Shown: positions 52,875 through 61,959 of the stretch, piece by piece
Layout of the letters: each line of letters starts with the position of its first letter
How positions within the stretch are numbered: position 1 is the stretch's first letter
NCBI GenBank assembly: GCA_947623965.1
Contig: CANQIF010000007.1
Coordinates: 1 to 64,000, forward strand
DNA: 64,000 bases
DNA from: an uncultured Alistipes sp.
Lineage (GTDB): Bacteria > Bacteroidota > Bacteroidia > Bacteroidales > Rikenellaceae
Direction of reading: 5' to 3'
Position numbers and translations under genes: made by a program
Notes under the pieces: generated by a model
What the model was told of the DNA's origin: nothing
The model's database searches: none
The model's input: the letters and a program-made list of their open reading frames with translations, nothing else

Positions 52875-53612
52875 ATGAAACGACTGCTCGCACTGTTGCT
52901 GCTGCTGCCGCTCGCGGCGGCGGCCAAGACGCCCGTCGAGGCGGATATTCTCGACCGGATCACCGATCCGCATTCGCCCTACTACTACACGGGGCTCTGG
53001 ATGCGCTACACGAACGGCGACCGCACGCTGACCGACGAGGACTACCACTACCTCTACTACGGCTACGCCTACCAGGAGGCCTACAAGCCCTTCGCCACGA
53101 ATCCCGATCTGGAACAGATGCTCATCCTCATGTCGGGGGTCGATCCCGACAAGGTGGACCGCGAGACGCTCGAAGATCTGATCCGCACGGCGCGGGCCGC
53201 TTTCGAGCGCGACCCTTTCAGTCCGAAGATTCTCAACGTGCTGACCTTCGCCTACGAACAAGCGGGCGACAAGCAGCAGGCCGAGGCCTGGGCGGCCCGC
53301 ATGAACGGCGTCGTACGGGCGATCGTCGGCTCGGGCGACGGCTGGACGCAGCATGCGCCGCGCCACATCCTCATGTTCGACCACGCGAACGATATTATGG
53401 CGGCCGAGGGGCTCGCCCACAACAAGGCGCGCATCATCAGCCGCACAGTGGAGGTGATGCCGCTCATCTCCCCCATCTTCGTCGAGGGCAAAAAGCGCAA
53501 GGGGGTCTACTTCGACTTCGGCCGCATCTACCGCAACAAACCCGAAGGGTACACCTACAAGCGCGACCGCACCTGGCAATTCAACAACTTAAAACCCCGC
53601 ACCTATAAATAG
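52875..53612 (+). CDS. DUF4919 family exported protein
   Basis: 245 residues with a signal peptide (RLLALLLLLPLAAAA). The mature sequence matches DUF4919: ITDPHSPYYYTGLWMRYTNG near the start, helical repeats in the middle, and GKKRKGVYFDFGRIYRNKPE near the end. Function unknown; Bacteroidota only. The ATG at 52875 directly precedes the signal peptide; the frame upstream runs through the tandem repeat. The clostripain lipoprotein starts 4 nt after its stop, so they form a pair. Confidence 0.85.
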   Translation: MKRLLALLLLLPLAAAAKTPVEADILDRITDPHSPYYYTGLWMRYTNGDRTLTDEDYHYLYYGYAYQEAYKPFATNPDLEQMLILMSGVDPDKVDRETLEDLIRTARAAFERDPFSPKILNVLTFAYEQAGDKQQAEAWAARMNGVVRAIVGSGDGWTQHAPRHILMFDHANDIMAAEGLAHNKARIISRTVEVMPLISPIFVEGKKRKGVYFDFGRIYRNKPEGYTYKRDRTWQFNNLKPRTYK

Positions 53613-53616
53613 AAAG

Positions 53617-54810
53617 ATGAAACGATTGCTCATGCTGTTGCTGGCTGCGACCCTTGCGGTCGCATGCGGCAAGGACGACGGGCCGGAAGCACCCCGCACG
53701 GCCGAACAGACGCTGCTCATGTATTTCCCCTGGTCGGGCAACCTGACCGACGCATTCGCGAACAACATCGAAGACATGAAGGAGGCGATCGGCCCGGGCA
53801 TTCCCTCGGAGTGCCGCATTCTGGTCTTCTTCATGGAGAACACCGCCTCGGGTCGGCTCTTCGAGCTGGTCCGCAAGGGCGGCGAAGTGCAGGAGAAGGA
53901 GCTCGCCGCCTACAAGGATCCCGCCGTCACGACGGCCGAAGGGATTGCGGCGATTCTCGGCGACGCCGTCCGGCTGGCTCCGGCGCGCCGCTACGGCATG
54001 ACGATCGGCAGCCACGGCATGGCCTGGATCCCGGCAGACGCCGGCCGCGGCGCGGAGGACGGCAGACGGTACGGCTTTCGTCCGGAGCGCGAGTACTGGG
54101 AGCAGACGGACGGGGCCGGCCACCCGCTGACCCGCTGGTTCGGCGGTACGGCGGATGCCTGGAAGACGGAAATCGCCACGCTGCGCACGGCGATCGAGGC
54201 GGCCGGCATCCATCTGGAATTCATTCTCTTCGACGACTGCTACATGGCATCGGTCGAGGTGGCCTACGAACTGCGGCGCGTCGCCGACCATTTGATCGCA
54301 TCGACCTGCGAGGTGATGTACCACGGTTTTCCCTACGACCGGATGGGCCGCCATCTGCTCGGCGCGGTCGATTACGAGGCGGTGTGCGACGAGTTCCACG
54401 ACTTCTACAGCAGCTACGAATTTCCCTACGGGACGATCAGCGTGACGAACTGCAACGAGTTGGAGGCGCTGGCCGCCGTCATGAAGCGGATCAACGACGT
54501 GTCGGATGCCGGTGCGGTCGATCCCGCGGAGTTGCAGGCGCTCGACGGCTATACACTGACCCGCTTCTTCGATCTGGGCGACTACGTGCGCCATCTCTGC
54601 AGCGACGAAGCGCTGTACAGCACCTTCGCCGAACAGCTCGAACGGTGCGTACCCGCATCCTGCCGCCGGCATACCCCCTGCTATTTCTCCGGCACCGGAA
54701 GCCGGATCTATCCGATCCGCACCTACTCGGGCATCACCGTCTCGGACCCGAGCGATTCGCCCATGACCGCGACCAAGGAGCAGACCGCCTGGTGGCAGGC
54801 AACGCACTGA
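53617..54810 (+). CDS. C11 clostripain-family cysteine peptidase lipoprotein
   Basis: 397 residues. Lipobox AVAC near 16-19, so it is membrane anchored outside the cytoplasm. The catalytic His lies in MTIGSHGMAWIPAD and the catalytic Cys in FILFDDCYMASVEVAYEL, the caspase-like dyad of family C11. Clostripain relatives cleave after Arg or Lys. No obvious activation site is visible. It follows the DUF4919 gene by 4 nt and ends before a repeat cluster. Substrate unknown. Confidence 0.9.
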   Translation: MKRLLMLLLAATLAVACGKDDGPEAPRTAEQTLLMYFPWSGNLTDAFANNIEDMKEAIGPGIPSECRILVFFMENTASGRLFELVRKGGEVQEKELAAYKDPAVTTAEGIAAILGDAVRLAPARRYGMTIGSHGMAWIPADAGRGAEDGRRYGFRPEREYWEQTDGAGHPLTRWFGGTADAWKTEIATLRTAIEAAGIHLEFILFDDCYMASVEVAYELRRVADHLIASTCEVMYHGFPYDRMGRHLLGAVDYEAVCDEFHDFYSSYEFPYGTISVTNCNELEALAAVMKRINDVSDAGAVDPAELQALDGYTLTRFFDLGDYVRHLCSDEALYSTFAEQLERCVPASCRRHTPCYFSGTGSRIYPIRTYSGITVSDPSDSPMTATKEQTAWWQATH

Positions 54811-54834
54811 ACGGAGCGCTTGAGACGGAGCACA

Positions 54835-55195
54835 GCGGGGCGGGACGCCCTGCGGGTGCGAATTCAGAATTCAAGATTCAAAATTCAGAATTACAGAATC
54901 GGGCTGCAGCTTGCGAAGGGGCGCACGAGCGGACTTGCGGACGCGAGTTGCGGGCCTTCGCGGGGCGAAGCTGCGGCCGCACGGTCCTAACGGACCGATC
55001 CTAATTCAAGGCAGTCCCGCAGCCGAGCGATGGGCCTGCACAAGCGGACCTGCGGGACGCGAAGTTGCAGCCCTCCGCCAGGGGGCGGCTGCGGGCTGCC
55101 GGTCGCTACCGCGACCGATCCTGCCGGCGAGCGTTTCCTCCACTACCAGAGGCTCCAGGCTGCGGCCCGCCGATGCCTGACGGCATCGATTCCAC
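54835..55195. repeat. Mosaic hairpin-repeat cluster 10
   Basis: Heptamer tail of a lost unit (54858-54895); a full core of the AGCTT/AAGCT version (about 54899-54978) with stem CGGTCC/GGACCG (54982-54987, 54992-54997); a type-2 core (about 55016-55098) with stem CGGTCGC/GCGACCG (55100-55106, 55111-55117); a short truncated core with stem CGATGCC/GGCATCG (55171-55177, 55182-55188), the same stem as at 4942-4958 in cluster 3. Confidence 0.8.
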
Positions 55196-55249
55196 ACAAA
55201 AATTGCAACCGAGAACGGCTGACCGCCGTCCGGCCAACCGCCGCCTGCC

Positions 55250-56974
55250 TCAGAAATTCCACCGCACGCCGACCAGCGCCTGGGCGCCGTATTCAGGGAA
55301 GAGCGGCCAAAGGTAGCGATCGCGGCACAGCAGATTGCGCCCCTCGACAAAGAGGGCGAGCGAGCTCGTCATCATCCACTCGAAATCAGCCTGCAGATCG
55401 ACCTCGAAGGGAACCTCGACGCATCCGACGGGAACGATCGCCGTCTGCATCGGATCGGCCGAAGAGATCGACCACTTGCGGGCGCTCTGCACGAGGGTCT
55501 TCACGCCGAAACGGATCTTGCGCCCGTCATACCGCAATCCGACGTGTCCGGTCAGGCGGGGATCGCCGTTTTCCAAAGGCTCCTCGTCGTTGTAGAAGCC
55601 GAAGCGCACCGCCAGGTCGATCACCAGCGACGTGACGGGGCGCCAGGTCGCTTCGCCCGCCACCGAAAAGCAGGTCTGCCGCCCCTGCAGCGGTCGGAAA
55701 TAGCCGGCCGCAAACGCCTCGGGCGCCCCGAAGTCGACGGCCGGCACCGTCCAGTAGAGATGGTCGTCGCTCACCGTGAAGGCAGCATAGGCGCGGTAGT
55801 TGAAGAGGTTGTTCGCCGAATGGCCCGTCAGGCCGCCGCGCAGGTTGTAGTCGGCCGTGCTCTTCGCCAACCAGGCGCCGCTGCCGACATAAGGGTTCCG
55901 CTCGGAGAGCGAACGGAAGTCGTTGCCCGCAAGCGAGCCGTCCACCTCAACGAAGGGTTTGAAGGCGCGGCCGCCCAGCCCCAGCTCGAGCCGCGCATAG
56001 GGGAAGATGTAGTTCGAAGAGTTCCGGCGCCCGGAGGCTGCACGGTTGCGGAAGCGGTCGTTGTAGAAGTCGGCGCCCGCCTCGACCCTGAGGCGGCGGA
56101 AGATCTTGGCGTAGCGGGCCGCCGCATGGTAGCGGTGCTGCCGGTAGGCGGCCAGCGCCCCGGCGCCGCGCCACATCCGGAAGTCGAACGAGAGCGTCAC
56201 CCGGTGGCCCGAGAAGGCGCGCCCGATCCGGGCGCCGAGCCCCAGGTCGGTCTGCCGGCCGCGGCCGATCCCCGTCATCGGATCGGAACGGTCGAAGAAG
56301 AGCGACCCGTCGGCCGCCATCTCGAAATTCGTCCGCGTGAGGTTCTGGAAATCGTCGCCGAAGCGGAGCGACAAATCGGCATCCGCATAGCCGATCTTCG
56401 AGCCGGTCGGCGCCGGCTCGACATCGTAAGGCAGAAAGGCGCCGTAGCGGCGGTCCGCCCGATGGCGGTAGTGCAGGTCCCCTTCGAGCAGGCGGCGGCC
56501 GAAATAACGGCCTGCGGCCACTCCCGCCCGGTTCGACATGCGGAGCGCGCTGCGCTTTACGCCGAAGTCGTTGCGCAGATCGGCATAGCGCCCCTCGTGG
56601 TTCAGGTAGCCCGTCAGATAGCCCGCACCGGAGTGGGCCGAGGTGGCGTAGAAGTCGGCCACGGAGTGCAGCGGCACCCCCGCCCCCGCCTTCAGGTAGA
56701 AGCGCGAAGGGGTGTTGAACTCCCAGTAGCTGAGCTGCGCCGGGCGGATCGGCCGCGTGTCGAGCGTCGTCTGCAGCGTAAGCGGCGTAATCGTATAGTC
56801 GATCTCGGGCCGCATCGTCACCGTATCGTCCATCCGCGGTTCGATCCGGAGTTTCGTCGCCGGTTCGACATTCGGTTCGTAGGCTTTCGTCACCTCGACC
56901 TGCTTTTCGACCTGCGCCCGGGCGCCGAGCGGCAACACGACCGCCAGCACCCCGATGATCCAGCACTTTTTCAT
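55250..56974 (-). CDS. Outer-membrane beta-barrel protein (TonB-receptor-like barrel, no plug)
   Basis: 574 residues. Signal peptide (CWIIGVLAVVLPLGARAQ). A short N-terminal region (about 20-75: KAYEPNVEPATKLRIEPRMD) is followed by many amphipathic strands with R/Y/F-rich turns and a last strand ending VGVRWNF. There is no plug domain or TonB box. The start overlaps the end of the TPR gene (ATGA), so it is the last gene of the tmk operon. Together with the TPR protein it may make an outer-membrane complex. Substrate unknown. Confidence 0.82.
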   Translation of the reverse strand: MKKCWIIGVLAVVLPLGARAQVEKQVEVTKAYEPNVEPATKLRIEPRMDDTVTMRPEIDYTITPLTLQTTLDTRPIRPAQLSYWEFNTPSRFYLKAGAGVPLHSVADFYATSAHSGAGYLTGYLNHEGRYADLRNDFGVKRSALRMSNRAGVAAGRYFGRRLLEGDLHYRHRADRRYGAFLPYDVEPAPTGSKIGYADADLSLRFGDDFQNLTRTNFEMAADGSLFFDRSDPMTGIGRGRQTDLGLGARIGRAFSGHRVTLSFDFRMWRGAGALAAYRQHRYHAAARYAKIFRRLRVEAGADFYNDRFRNRAASGRRNSSNYIFPYARLELGLGGRAFKPFVEVDGSLAGNDFRSLSERNPYVGSGAWLAKSTADYNLRGGLTGHSANNLFNYRAYAAFTVSDDHLYWTVPAVDFGAPEAFAAGYFRPLQGRQTCFSVAGEATWRPVTSLVIDLAVRFGFYNDEEPLENGDPRLTGHVGLRYDGRKIRFGVKTLVQSARKWSISSADPMQTAIVPVGCVEVPFEVDLQADFEWMMTSSLALFVEGRNLLCRDRYLWPLFPEYGAQALVGVRWNF

Positions 56975-59958
56975 TGTACGTTCAATTTTCGGATTCGTTC
57001 TTTGGCCGCCTCCACGATGCCGTCGTCGGCCGGCGAGTAGCCGTCCGCAACGCTCTGCCACGTGGCGCGGGCCTGGAAGGCGTCGCCCTGCCCGGCGTAA
57101 AGATCGCCTAACAGCAGGTAGGCCTTGGCCAGCCAGTAGGAGCGGGGATGGCGCTCGGAGTAGACGAAAATCGCCTGCTCGGTCCGCTTCGCATCGCCCT
57201 TTCCGCCGGCATAGGCGTGTTCGATCACATAGTAGGCTGCCGCCGACCCCTCGGCCGTGCGGACCTCCCGGGCCAGCTCCGCGTAGAGTTTCTGCGCGGC
57301 GGCCGTGCGGCCCGTGCGGCGCAGCTGCTCGGCCCAGGCGAACTGCGCCTCGCGCAGGGCCGTCGCCCCGGCGTCGGCATGGGCCATGACATCGGCCGCC
57401 ATATCGGCGATCTTCCGCTCGTCGCCCGTCGCCGCCGTCGCCCGGACATACCCCGTCATCGCCGCCTCGCGGTCAGCCGCCGCGGTCGTGGCGTCGTAGA
57501 GCCGGCGGTAGGCCGAGGCCGCCACGTCGTAGCGTTTCGCCTCCCAGGCGAGTTTCGAGAGGCTTTCGAGGGTCGTCAGCGTGTATTGGTTCGTCCCCTG
57601 CGCAGCGAGCTCCGAGAGGGCGGCGATCGCCTCGTCGCGGCGGCCGCTCTCCCGGTAGCAGGTAGCCAGATAATGGAGCGCATCGGCCCGGTAGGCCCCC
57701 TTCGGGTAGCTCTTCAGGTAGCTGCGCAGCGAGCGTTCGGCCTCCGTGCGGCGATCCGCCAAGTAGAGTTTCTGCGCCGCGGCAAAGGAGAGCGAGTCGC
57801 GCGAGAGGGCGCTCAAATCGCTCTCCACGCCGGCCCGCTCGGCATAGGCGAAGTAGCCCTCCACGTCGCCGTCCGAGACGTAGAGATCGCGGATGCCCTG
57901 CAGCGCGCCGCGCGCCTCGGAGGACTGCGGCGCCCCCTGCACCACGCGGTCGTAGGCCGCCAGCGACTTCTGCTTCTCGCCCAGATTCTGGTAGGCCAGC
58001 CCCAGGTCGGCATAGGCCTGCGGAACGCGGGGCGAGGCGGGATAGCGGGCCACGAAGCGTTCGAGCTGCGCGGCGCTCTCGGCGAAGCGTTCGGCCTGCA
58101 GGAAGCTGCGGCCCAACTCGTAGGAGGCCGCCTCGAGGCAGTCGCCCTCGCCCTGCTGCAGGATCCGCTGCAGCGCCTGCAGCTTCTCCGCGTCGCGGCC
58201 GAGGAGGCCGAGCGTCACGGCCCGCCGGTAGGCGGCATAGGAGGCGGCGGCCCCGCCCTGCGCGATCGAGCGGTCGTAGCGCTTGACCGCCTCGTCGTAG
58301 CGGCGGCCGGCATAGGCGGCATCGCCCAGCCGGTTCAGGGCATCGCCCCGGTAGCGGTCGGCGGTCCGGTAGTTGTCGAGGAAGCGCGTGAAAGCCTCCT
58401 CGGCCTGCGGCATCCGCTCCTCCGAGAAGCGGCAGTAGCCCAGCCCGTACCACGCCAGTGCATATTCGCGCTCAGTGCGGGGGGCGCGCCGCAGGTAGGC
58501 GTCGTACTTCGAGGCGGCGAGGGCGCAGTCGCCTTCGGCATAGGCGATCTCGCCCTGCCAGAAGAGGGCGAGCGCCGTATAGCGCGGCGAGGCGTTCGAC
58601 TGCAGCGCCTCGTTCAGAGAGCGGCGCGCCGTCGCAGTGTCGCCCGCGCGCCACGCTTCGAGGGCGCGGTAGTAGGTGATCTTCTGCAGCGCCGCCCGCA
58701 GTTCGCCGTCGAGCGACGGCATCGCCCGGAGAGCGCGGTAGGCGGCTTCGTAGTCGCGCGAATTGTAGTAGGCCGCCACGAGCAGCGTGCGGGCTTCATC
58801 GACGCGAGGCGACGAGGGATAGCGTTCGACGTAGCGGCTCAGGACATGGATCGCCCCGTTGAAACGGCCGCCGCCCAGCTCGTACTGCAGTTTGGCGTAG
58901 TTGAAAAGGGCGTCCTCGGCGATCGCGGTGTTGTGCTGCTCGTCGGTCGCCATGGCGAAGGCCTGCATCGCCTCCTCCTTGCGGCCCAGCCGCAGGCAGC
59001 AGTCGGCCAGGTGGTAGGAGGCGTTCTGCGTCAGCACATCCTCGGGGCCGCAGGCGCGGCGCAGCCAGGCGGCCGCCTCGTCGTAACGCCCCGTGCGGTA
59101 GAGCGAGAAGCCGCGCAGGTAGCACCCCTCGCGGTCGAGTTCGCCGCCCGCCTCGGCATAGGCGTCGAGGTGGGATTGCGTGCGGCCGTAGTCGCCCAGA
59201 CGGAACCACGCCTCGGCCATAAGGCGTTCGAGCTCCGTACGCCGCTCGGGAACGGCGCGGGCGGCCAGCTCCTCGCCGTGCTCGACGACGTAGCGGTAGT
59301 CGCCCTCGCGGAAGGCGAGCTGGAGCAGGTAGTAGGGGGCCAGCTCGCGGTACGTGCGGCTGCCGAGCAGCTTGCGGAAGCCCTCGGCGGCCGCCTCGTT
59401 GCGGTTCTCGGCATAGTCGATGTAGGCCTTGTAGTAGGTGGCGTGGTCGGCGTATTCGCTGTCGGGGCCGATGCGGTTGAAGCAGGCGTAGGCCTGTTCG
59501 AAATCGTGCTCGCTGAAAGCGACGTAGCCCATGCGGATATCGTAGCGCGCCCGCTGGGCGGGCGACATGCGGCGGTAGGAGCACTTCGAGAACGATTCGC
59601 GGGCCTTCGCCAGCTCGCCGCGGGCGCAGTAGTAGGAGCCGAGCGCGAAATCGATATCGGAGGTGTAGACCGACCCCGGGTAGCGCTCCCGGAAGTCGAG
59701 GAGCGCCTGCTCGGCATCGGCGCTGCCCAGCTCGACGGAGCAGGCCGCCAGGTAGTAGTCGATCGTCTCGCGCGCCGCGAAATCGGCGGGTGCGAGGTGG
59801 GCGCGGGCCTCGTTGAAGGCGTGGCGGGCTTCGCTCCAGCGGCCGAAGTCGAAGAGCTCGCGGCCGCGGCGGAGCCACGCTTCGCCCTCCGGCTGCTGCG
59901 CGGGGCAGGAGGCGGAGAGGAGGAGTGCCGAAAGGGTGAAGAACAGGAGTTTTCGCAT
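56971..59958 (-). CDS. Large TPR-repeat exported protein
   Basis: 995 residues. Signal peptide (LLFFTLSALLLSASCPAQ); then about 20-25 tetratricopeptide repeats over the whole length, rich in A, Y, R and E (for example AELARESFSKCSYRRMSPAQ, AYADLGLAYQNLGEKQKSLA). This resembles periplasmic TPR scaffolds such as YbgF/BamD-like proteins in Bacteroidota. The stop overlaps the barrel gene start by 4 nt, implying coupled translation and a joint role. It starts 20 nt after the BT_3928-like gene. Confidence 0.88.
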   Translation of the reverse strand: MRKLLFFTLSALLLSASCPAQQPEGEAWLRRGRELFDFGRWSEARHAFNEARAHLAPADFAARETIDYYLAACSVELGSADAEQALLDFRERYPGSVYTSDIDFALGSYYCARGELAKARESFSKCSYRRMSPAQRARYDIRMGYVAFSEHDFEQAYACFNRIGPDSEYADHATYYKAYIDYAENRNEAAAEGFRKLLGSRTYRELAPYYLLQLAFREGDYRYVVEHGEELAARAVPERRTELERLMAEAWFRLGDYGRTQSHLDAYAEAGGELDREGCYLRGFSLYRTGRYDEAAAWLRRACGPEDVLTQNASYHLADCCLRLGRKEEAMQAFAMATDEQHNTAIAEDALFNYAKLQYELGGGRFNGAIHVLSRYVERYPSSPRVDEARTLLVAAYYNSRDYEAAYRALRAMPSLDGELRAALQKITYYRALEAWRAGDTATARRSLNEALQSNASPRYTALALFWQGEIAYAEGDCALAASKYDAYLRRAPRTEREYALAWYGLGYCRFSEERMPQAEEAFTRFLDNYRTADRYRGDALNRLGDAAYAGRRYDEAVKRYDRSIAQGGAAASYAAYRRAVTLGLLGRDAEKLQALQRILQQGEGDCLEAASYELGRSFLQAERFAESAAQLERFVARYPASPRVPQAYADLGLAYQNLGEKQKSLAAYDRVVQGAPQSSEARGALQGIRDLYVSDGDVEGYFAYAERAGVESDLSALSRDSLSFAAAQKLYLADRRTEAERSLRSYLKSYPKGAYRADALHYLATCYRESGRRDEAIAALSELAAQGTNQYTLTTLESLSKLAWEAKRYDVAASAYRRLYDATTAAADREAAMTGYVRATAATGDERKIADMAADVMAHADAGATALREAQFAWAEQLRRTGRTAAAQKLYAELAREVRTAEGSAAAYYVIEHAYAGGKGDAKRTEQAIFVYSERHPRSYWLAKAYLLLGDLYAGQGDAFQARATWQSVADGYSPADDGIVEAAKERIRKLNVQ

Positions 59959-59977
59959 GGCGGTTTCGGTTTATCGG

Positions 59978-61111
59978 TTACGGGCGGGCTTCGACGATCT
60001 TCTCGGGACAAATATCCCGGCAGTTGCGCTTGAGCCGGATCGTGCCCTCTTCGAGGAGGACCAGGCCGTTGCGGGCGCGCAACAGCGTCTTCATCGTCGA
60101 GGCGTCGATGTTGTAGCAGGGGATCGTTTCGGTGCCGATACGGCACTCGGTGGCCCCATAGAGCGGATCGGGGGTGAGGCAGGCCGTCTCGGCACCCGCG
60201 GCGCGGGCGGCGGCGGCGAGCCGTTCCATGCGGCGTTCGCAGCTGCCGCGCAGCCGGGAGAAGTCGGTGACGCAGAGCAGGTAGAGGCGGCCGGGGGTCG
60301 TCAGCAGCCGCTCGGTGGCATCGCCGTCGGCATTCGCCGCCGAAAATTCGGCGATCATCGGACGTACGACCGTCTGGGCGTGTTCGGTCCGCGTATCGAC
60401 CCACTCCCACTTCCGGTCGTTCTGCCACTCGGTGTCTTCGAGTGAAAATTCGCGCAGGCGGCCGTTGCGGCGGTTGCGGTAGACGAGGATCGTGCGGCCC
60501 TCCTCCTCGGGCTGCTCGGCCTGCCGGAGCATCTCTTCGCGGATGTTCAGCCCCACTTTGTAGGGCAGGAAGTCGATGAGCGGCAGGTGGCGGTAGCAGT
60601 AGCAGCCGAGCCCCATCGAGCCCGCGAAGAAGCAGGCGGTGAGGAACAGCTCGAGCCGGCTGAAGCCGAAGATGCGGTCGGGGCGGTAACGCCACCAGAC
60701 GATGAAAGCCATCGGGAGCAGGATCAGATTCTTGAAGAAGGTCTGCCAGGGGGTCAGCTTGACCGCCTCGCCGAAGCAGCCGCAGTCCTCGACGGGCAGC
60801 ACCGTGGCGCTCAAAAGCGTGATGACCGTGAAGAGGATCATCGAGGCGAGGGCGAAGATCGAGACCATGCGGATACGGACCTTGAAGAGCAGCATGCAGC
60901 CCATCATGAGCTCGGCGCCGCACAGCCAGATCGAGAAAGCCATCGAGGCGGGTTGCAGGGCATCCCAGCCGTAGATGGTGAGGTATTCGCTCACCTTGAG
61001 GGCCGTGCCCCACGGGTCGATCGTCTTCGTGAAACCCGAGAGGATGAAGGTGGCCCCCATCAGCACCCGGCAAAGGTGCGTCAGCCACTTAAAGAGTCGT
61101 TTCGTGCGCAT
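59978..61111 (-). CDS. BT_3928-family DoxX/MauE-like membrane protein
   Basis: 377 residues. Four membrane helices in the first about 190 residues (VLMGATFILSGFTKTIDPWG; CGAELMMGCMLLFKV; SMILFTVITLLSATVLP), with LPVEDCGCFGEAVKLTPWQT after helix 3, the DoxX/MauE hallmark with a CxC pair. The C-terminal half is periplasmic with a diverged thioredoxin-like shape and several cysteines. Probably a redox- or quinone-linked protein. The ATG at 61111 (MRTKRLFKWLTHLC) lies inside the 3' end of tmk (23-nt overlap). Confidence 0.85.
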   Translation of the reverse strand: MRTKRLFKWLTHLCRVLMGATFILSGFTKTIDPWGTALKVSEYLTIYGWDALQPASMAFSIWLCGAELMMGCMLLFKVRIRMVSIFALASMILFTVITLLSATVLPVEDCGCFGEAVKLTPWQTFFKNLILLPMAFIVWWRYRPDRIFGFSRLELFLTACFFAGSMGLGCYCYRHLPLIDFLPYKVGLNIREEMLRQAEQPEEEGRTILVYRNRRNGRLREFSLEDTEWQNDRKWEWVDTRTEHAQTVVRPMIAEFSAANADGDATERLLTTPGRLYLLCVTDFSRLRGSCERRMERLAAAARAAGAETACLTPDPLYGATECRIGTETIPCYNIDASTMKTLLRARNGLVLLEEGTIRLKRNCRDICPEKIVEARP

Positions 61112-61907
61112 CGGTAACGGATTCGGGATCGGGGTTGGGTTCGGGGTTGGAGGGGGCGGGAGCCGGTTCGGCGGAGGATGTTCGGGCGGAGCCTGTTCCG
61201 ACCGGGATCGTCCGGGCGGGCGGGTTCGGGTTCGGCAGACGGTCGATCCGGCTGCGGATCCTGTCGAAGATCCCCTCGGGGGTCTCCATCCCGCCGGCGG
61301 CATTGCGGCAATCGACCACCTGCAGGCGGGCGTCGCTGCGGGCGATGTCGAGGTAAACCTCGCGCACGCGCTGCTGCAGCGAGAGCGACGCCTCGTGAAT
61401 ATCTTCGGCACCCCGCAAATAGGTGCGGTCATCGCCTGCCCGCTGCGCCGTCAGTTTGCGTTCGGTGAAGGCGAAAGGCACATCCAAAAAGAGCGACAGA
61501 TCGGGTTTGGGAATGTCGTGGTAGTCGTATTCGAGCTTCATGATCCACCGTTTCAACCGCTCGCGCTCCTCACCGGCCGGCAGCTTGGCGCACTGGTAGG
61601 CGATATTCGAGTAGAGGTAACGGTCGAGAATCACCACCTTGCCCTCGGCGAGCCAGGCGCGGAGCTGCGCCGCGGCATCGGCCCGGTCGCCCGCATAGAG
61701 CAGGGCGACAACATAGGGATCGACCTCGGCGGCCGACCCGAACTCGCCGCGCAGGAAGCGGGCAATCAGTTCGCCGTAGACGGGAGCATCGAAGCGCGGG
61801 AAGTGCAGGTAGGCGCACGCGAACCCGCGCGCCTCGAACATAGCTTGCAGCAGCTTGATCTGCGTCGATTTGCCGGCTCCGTCGAGCCCTTCCAATACGA
61901 TAAACAT
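61089..61907 (-). CDS. tmk: dTMP kinase with proline-rich C-terminal extension
   Basis: 272 residues. Phosphorylates dTMP to dTDP. Walker A is GLDGAGKST near 7-15; the substrate motif is RYLYSNIAYQ (variant of the DRY/DRYxxS motif); LID arginines are present. The enzyme proper ends near 220. A tail of about 50 residues follows, rich in P, N, E and T (PNPNPPARTIPVGTG, PAPSNPEPNPDPE), encoded by GGTTCGG-type near-repeats at 61120-61230 and overlapping the next gene. The tail may be a frame-extended non-functional end. The ATG at 61907 (MFIVLEGLDGAGKS) is the family start. First gene of a four-gene operon. Confidence 0.93.
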   Translation of the reverse strand: MFIVLEGLDGAGKSTQIKLLQAMFEARGFACAYLHFPRFDAPVYGELIARFLRGEFGSAAEVDPYVVALLYAGDRADAAAQLRAWLAEGKVVILDRYLYSNIAYQCAKLPAGEERERLKRWIMKLEYDYHDIPKPDLSLFLDVPFAFTERKLTAQRAGDDRTYLRGAEDIHEASLSLQQRVREVYLDIARSDARLQVVDCRNAAGGMETPEGIFDRIRSRIDRLPNPNPPARTIPVGTGSARTSSAEPAPAPSNPEPNPDPESVTDAHETTL

Positions 61908-61959
61908 AGCTTTGATTCGGTTCTTCTTATCGGTTTTCAGTTTCGGCCGGCAATCCGGC

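Noticed and set aside
57148..60033. 961-residue plus-strand frame opposite the TPR gene
   Set aside because: It is the antisense shadow of a GC-rich coding region; no start context, signal or domain. The same applies to the long antisense frames at 8406-9968, 19349-20872, 23902-26058, 41336-43753 and 55544-57040.
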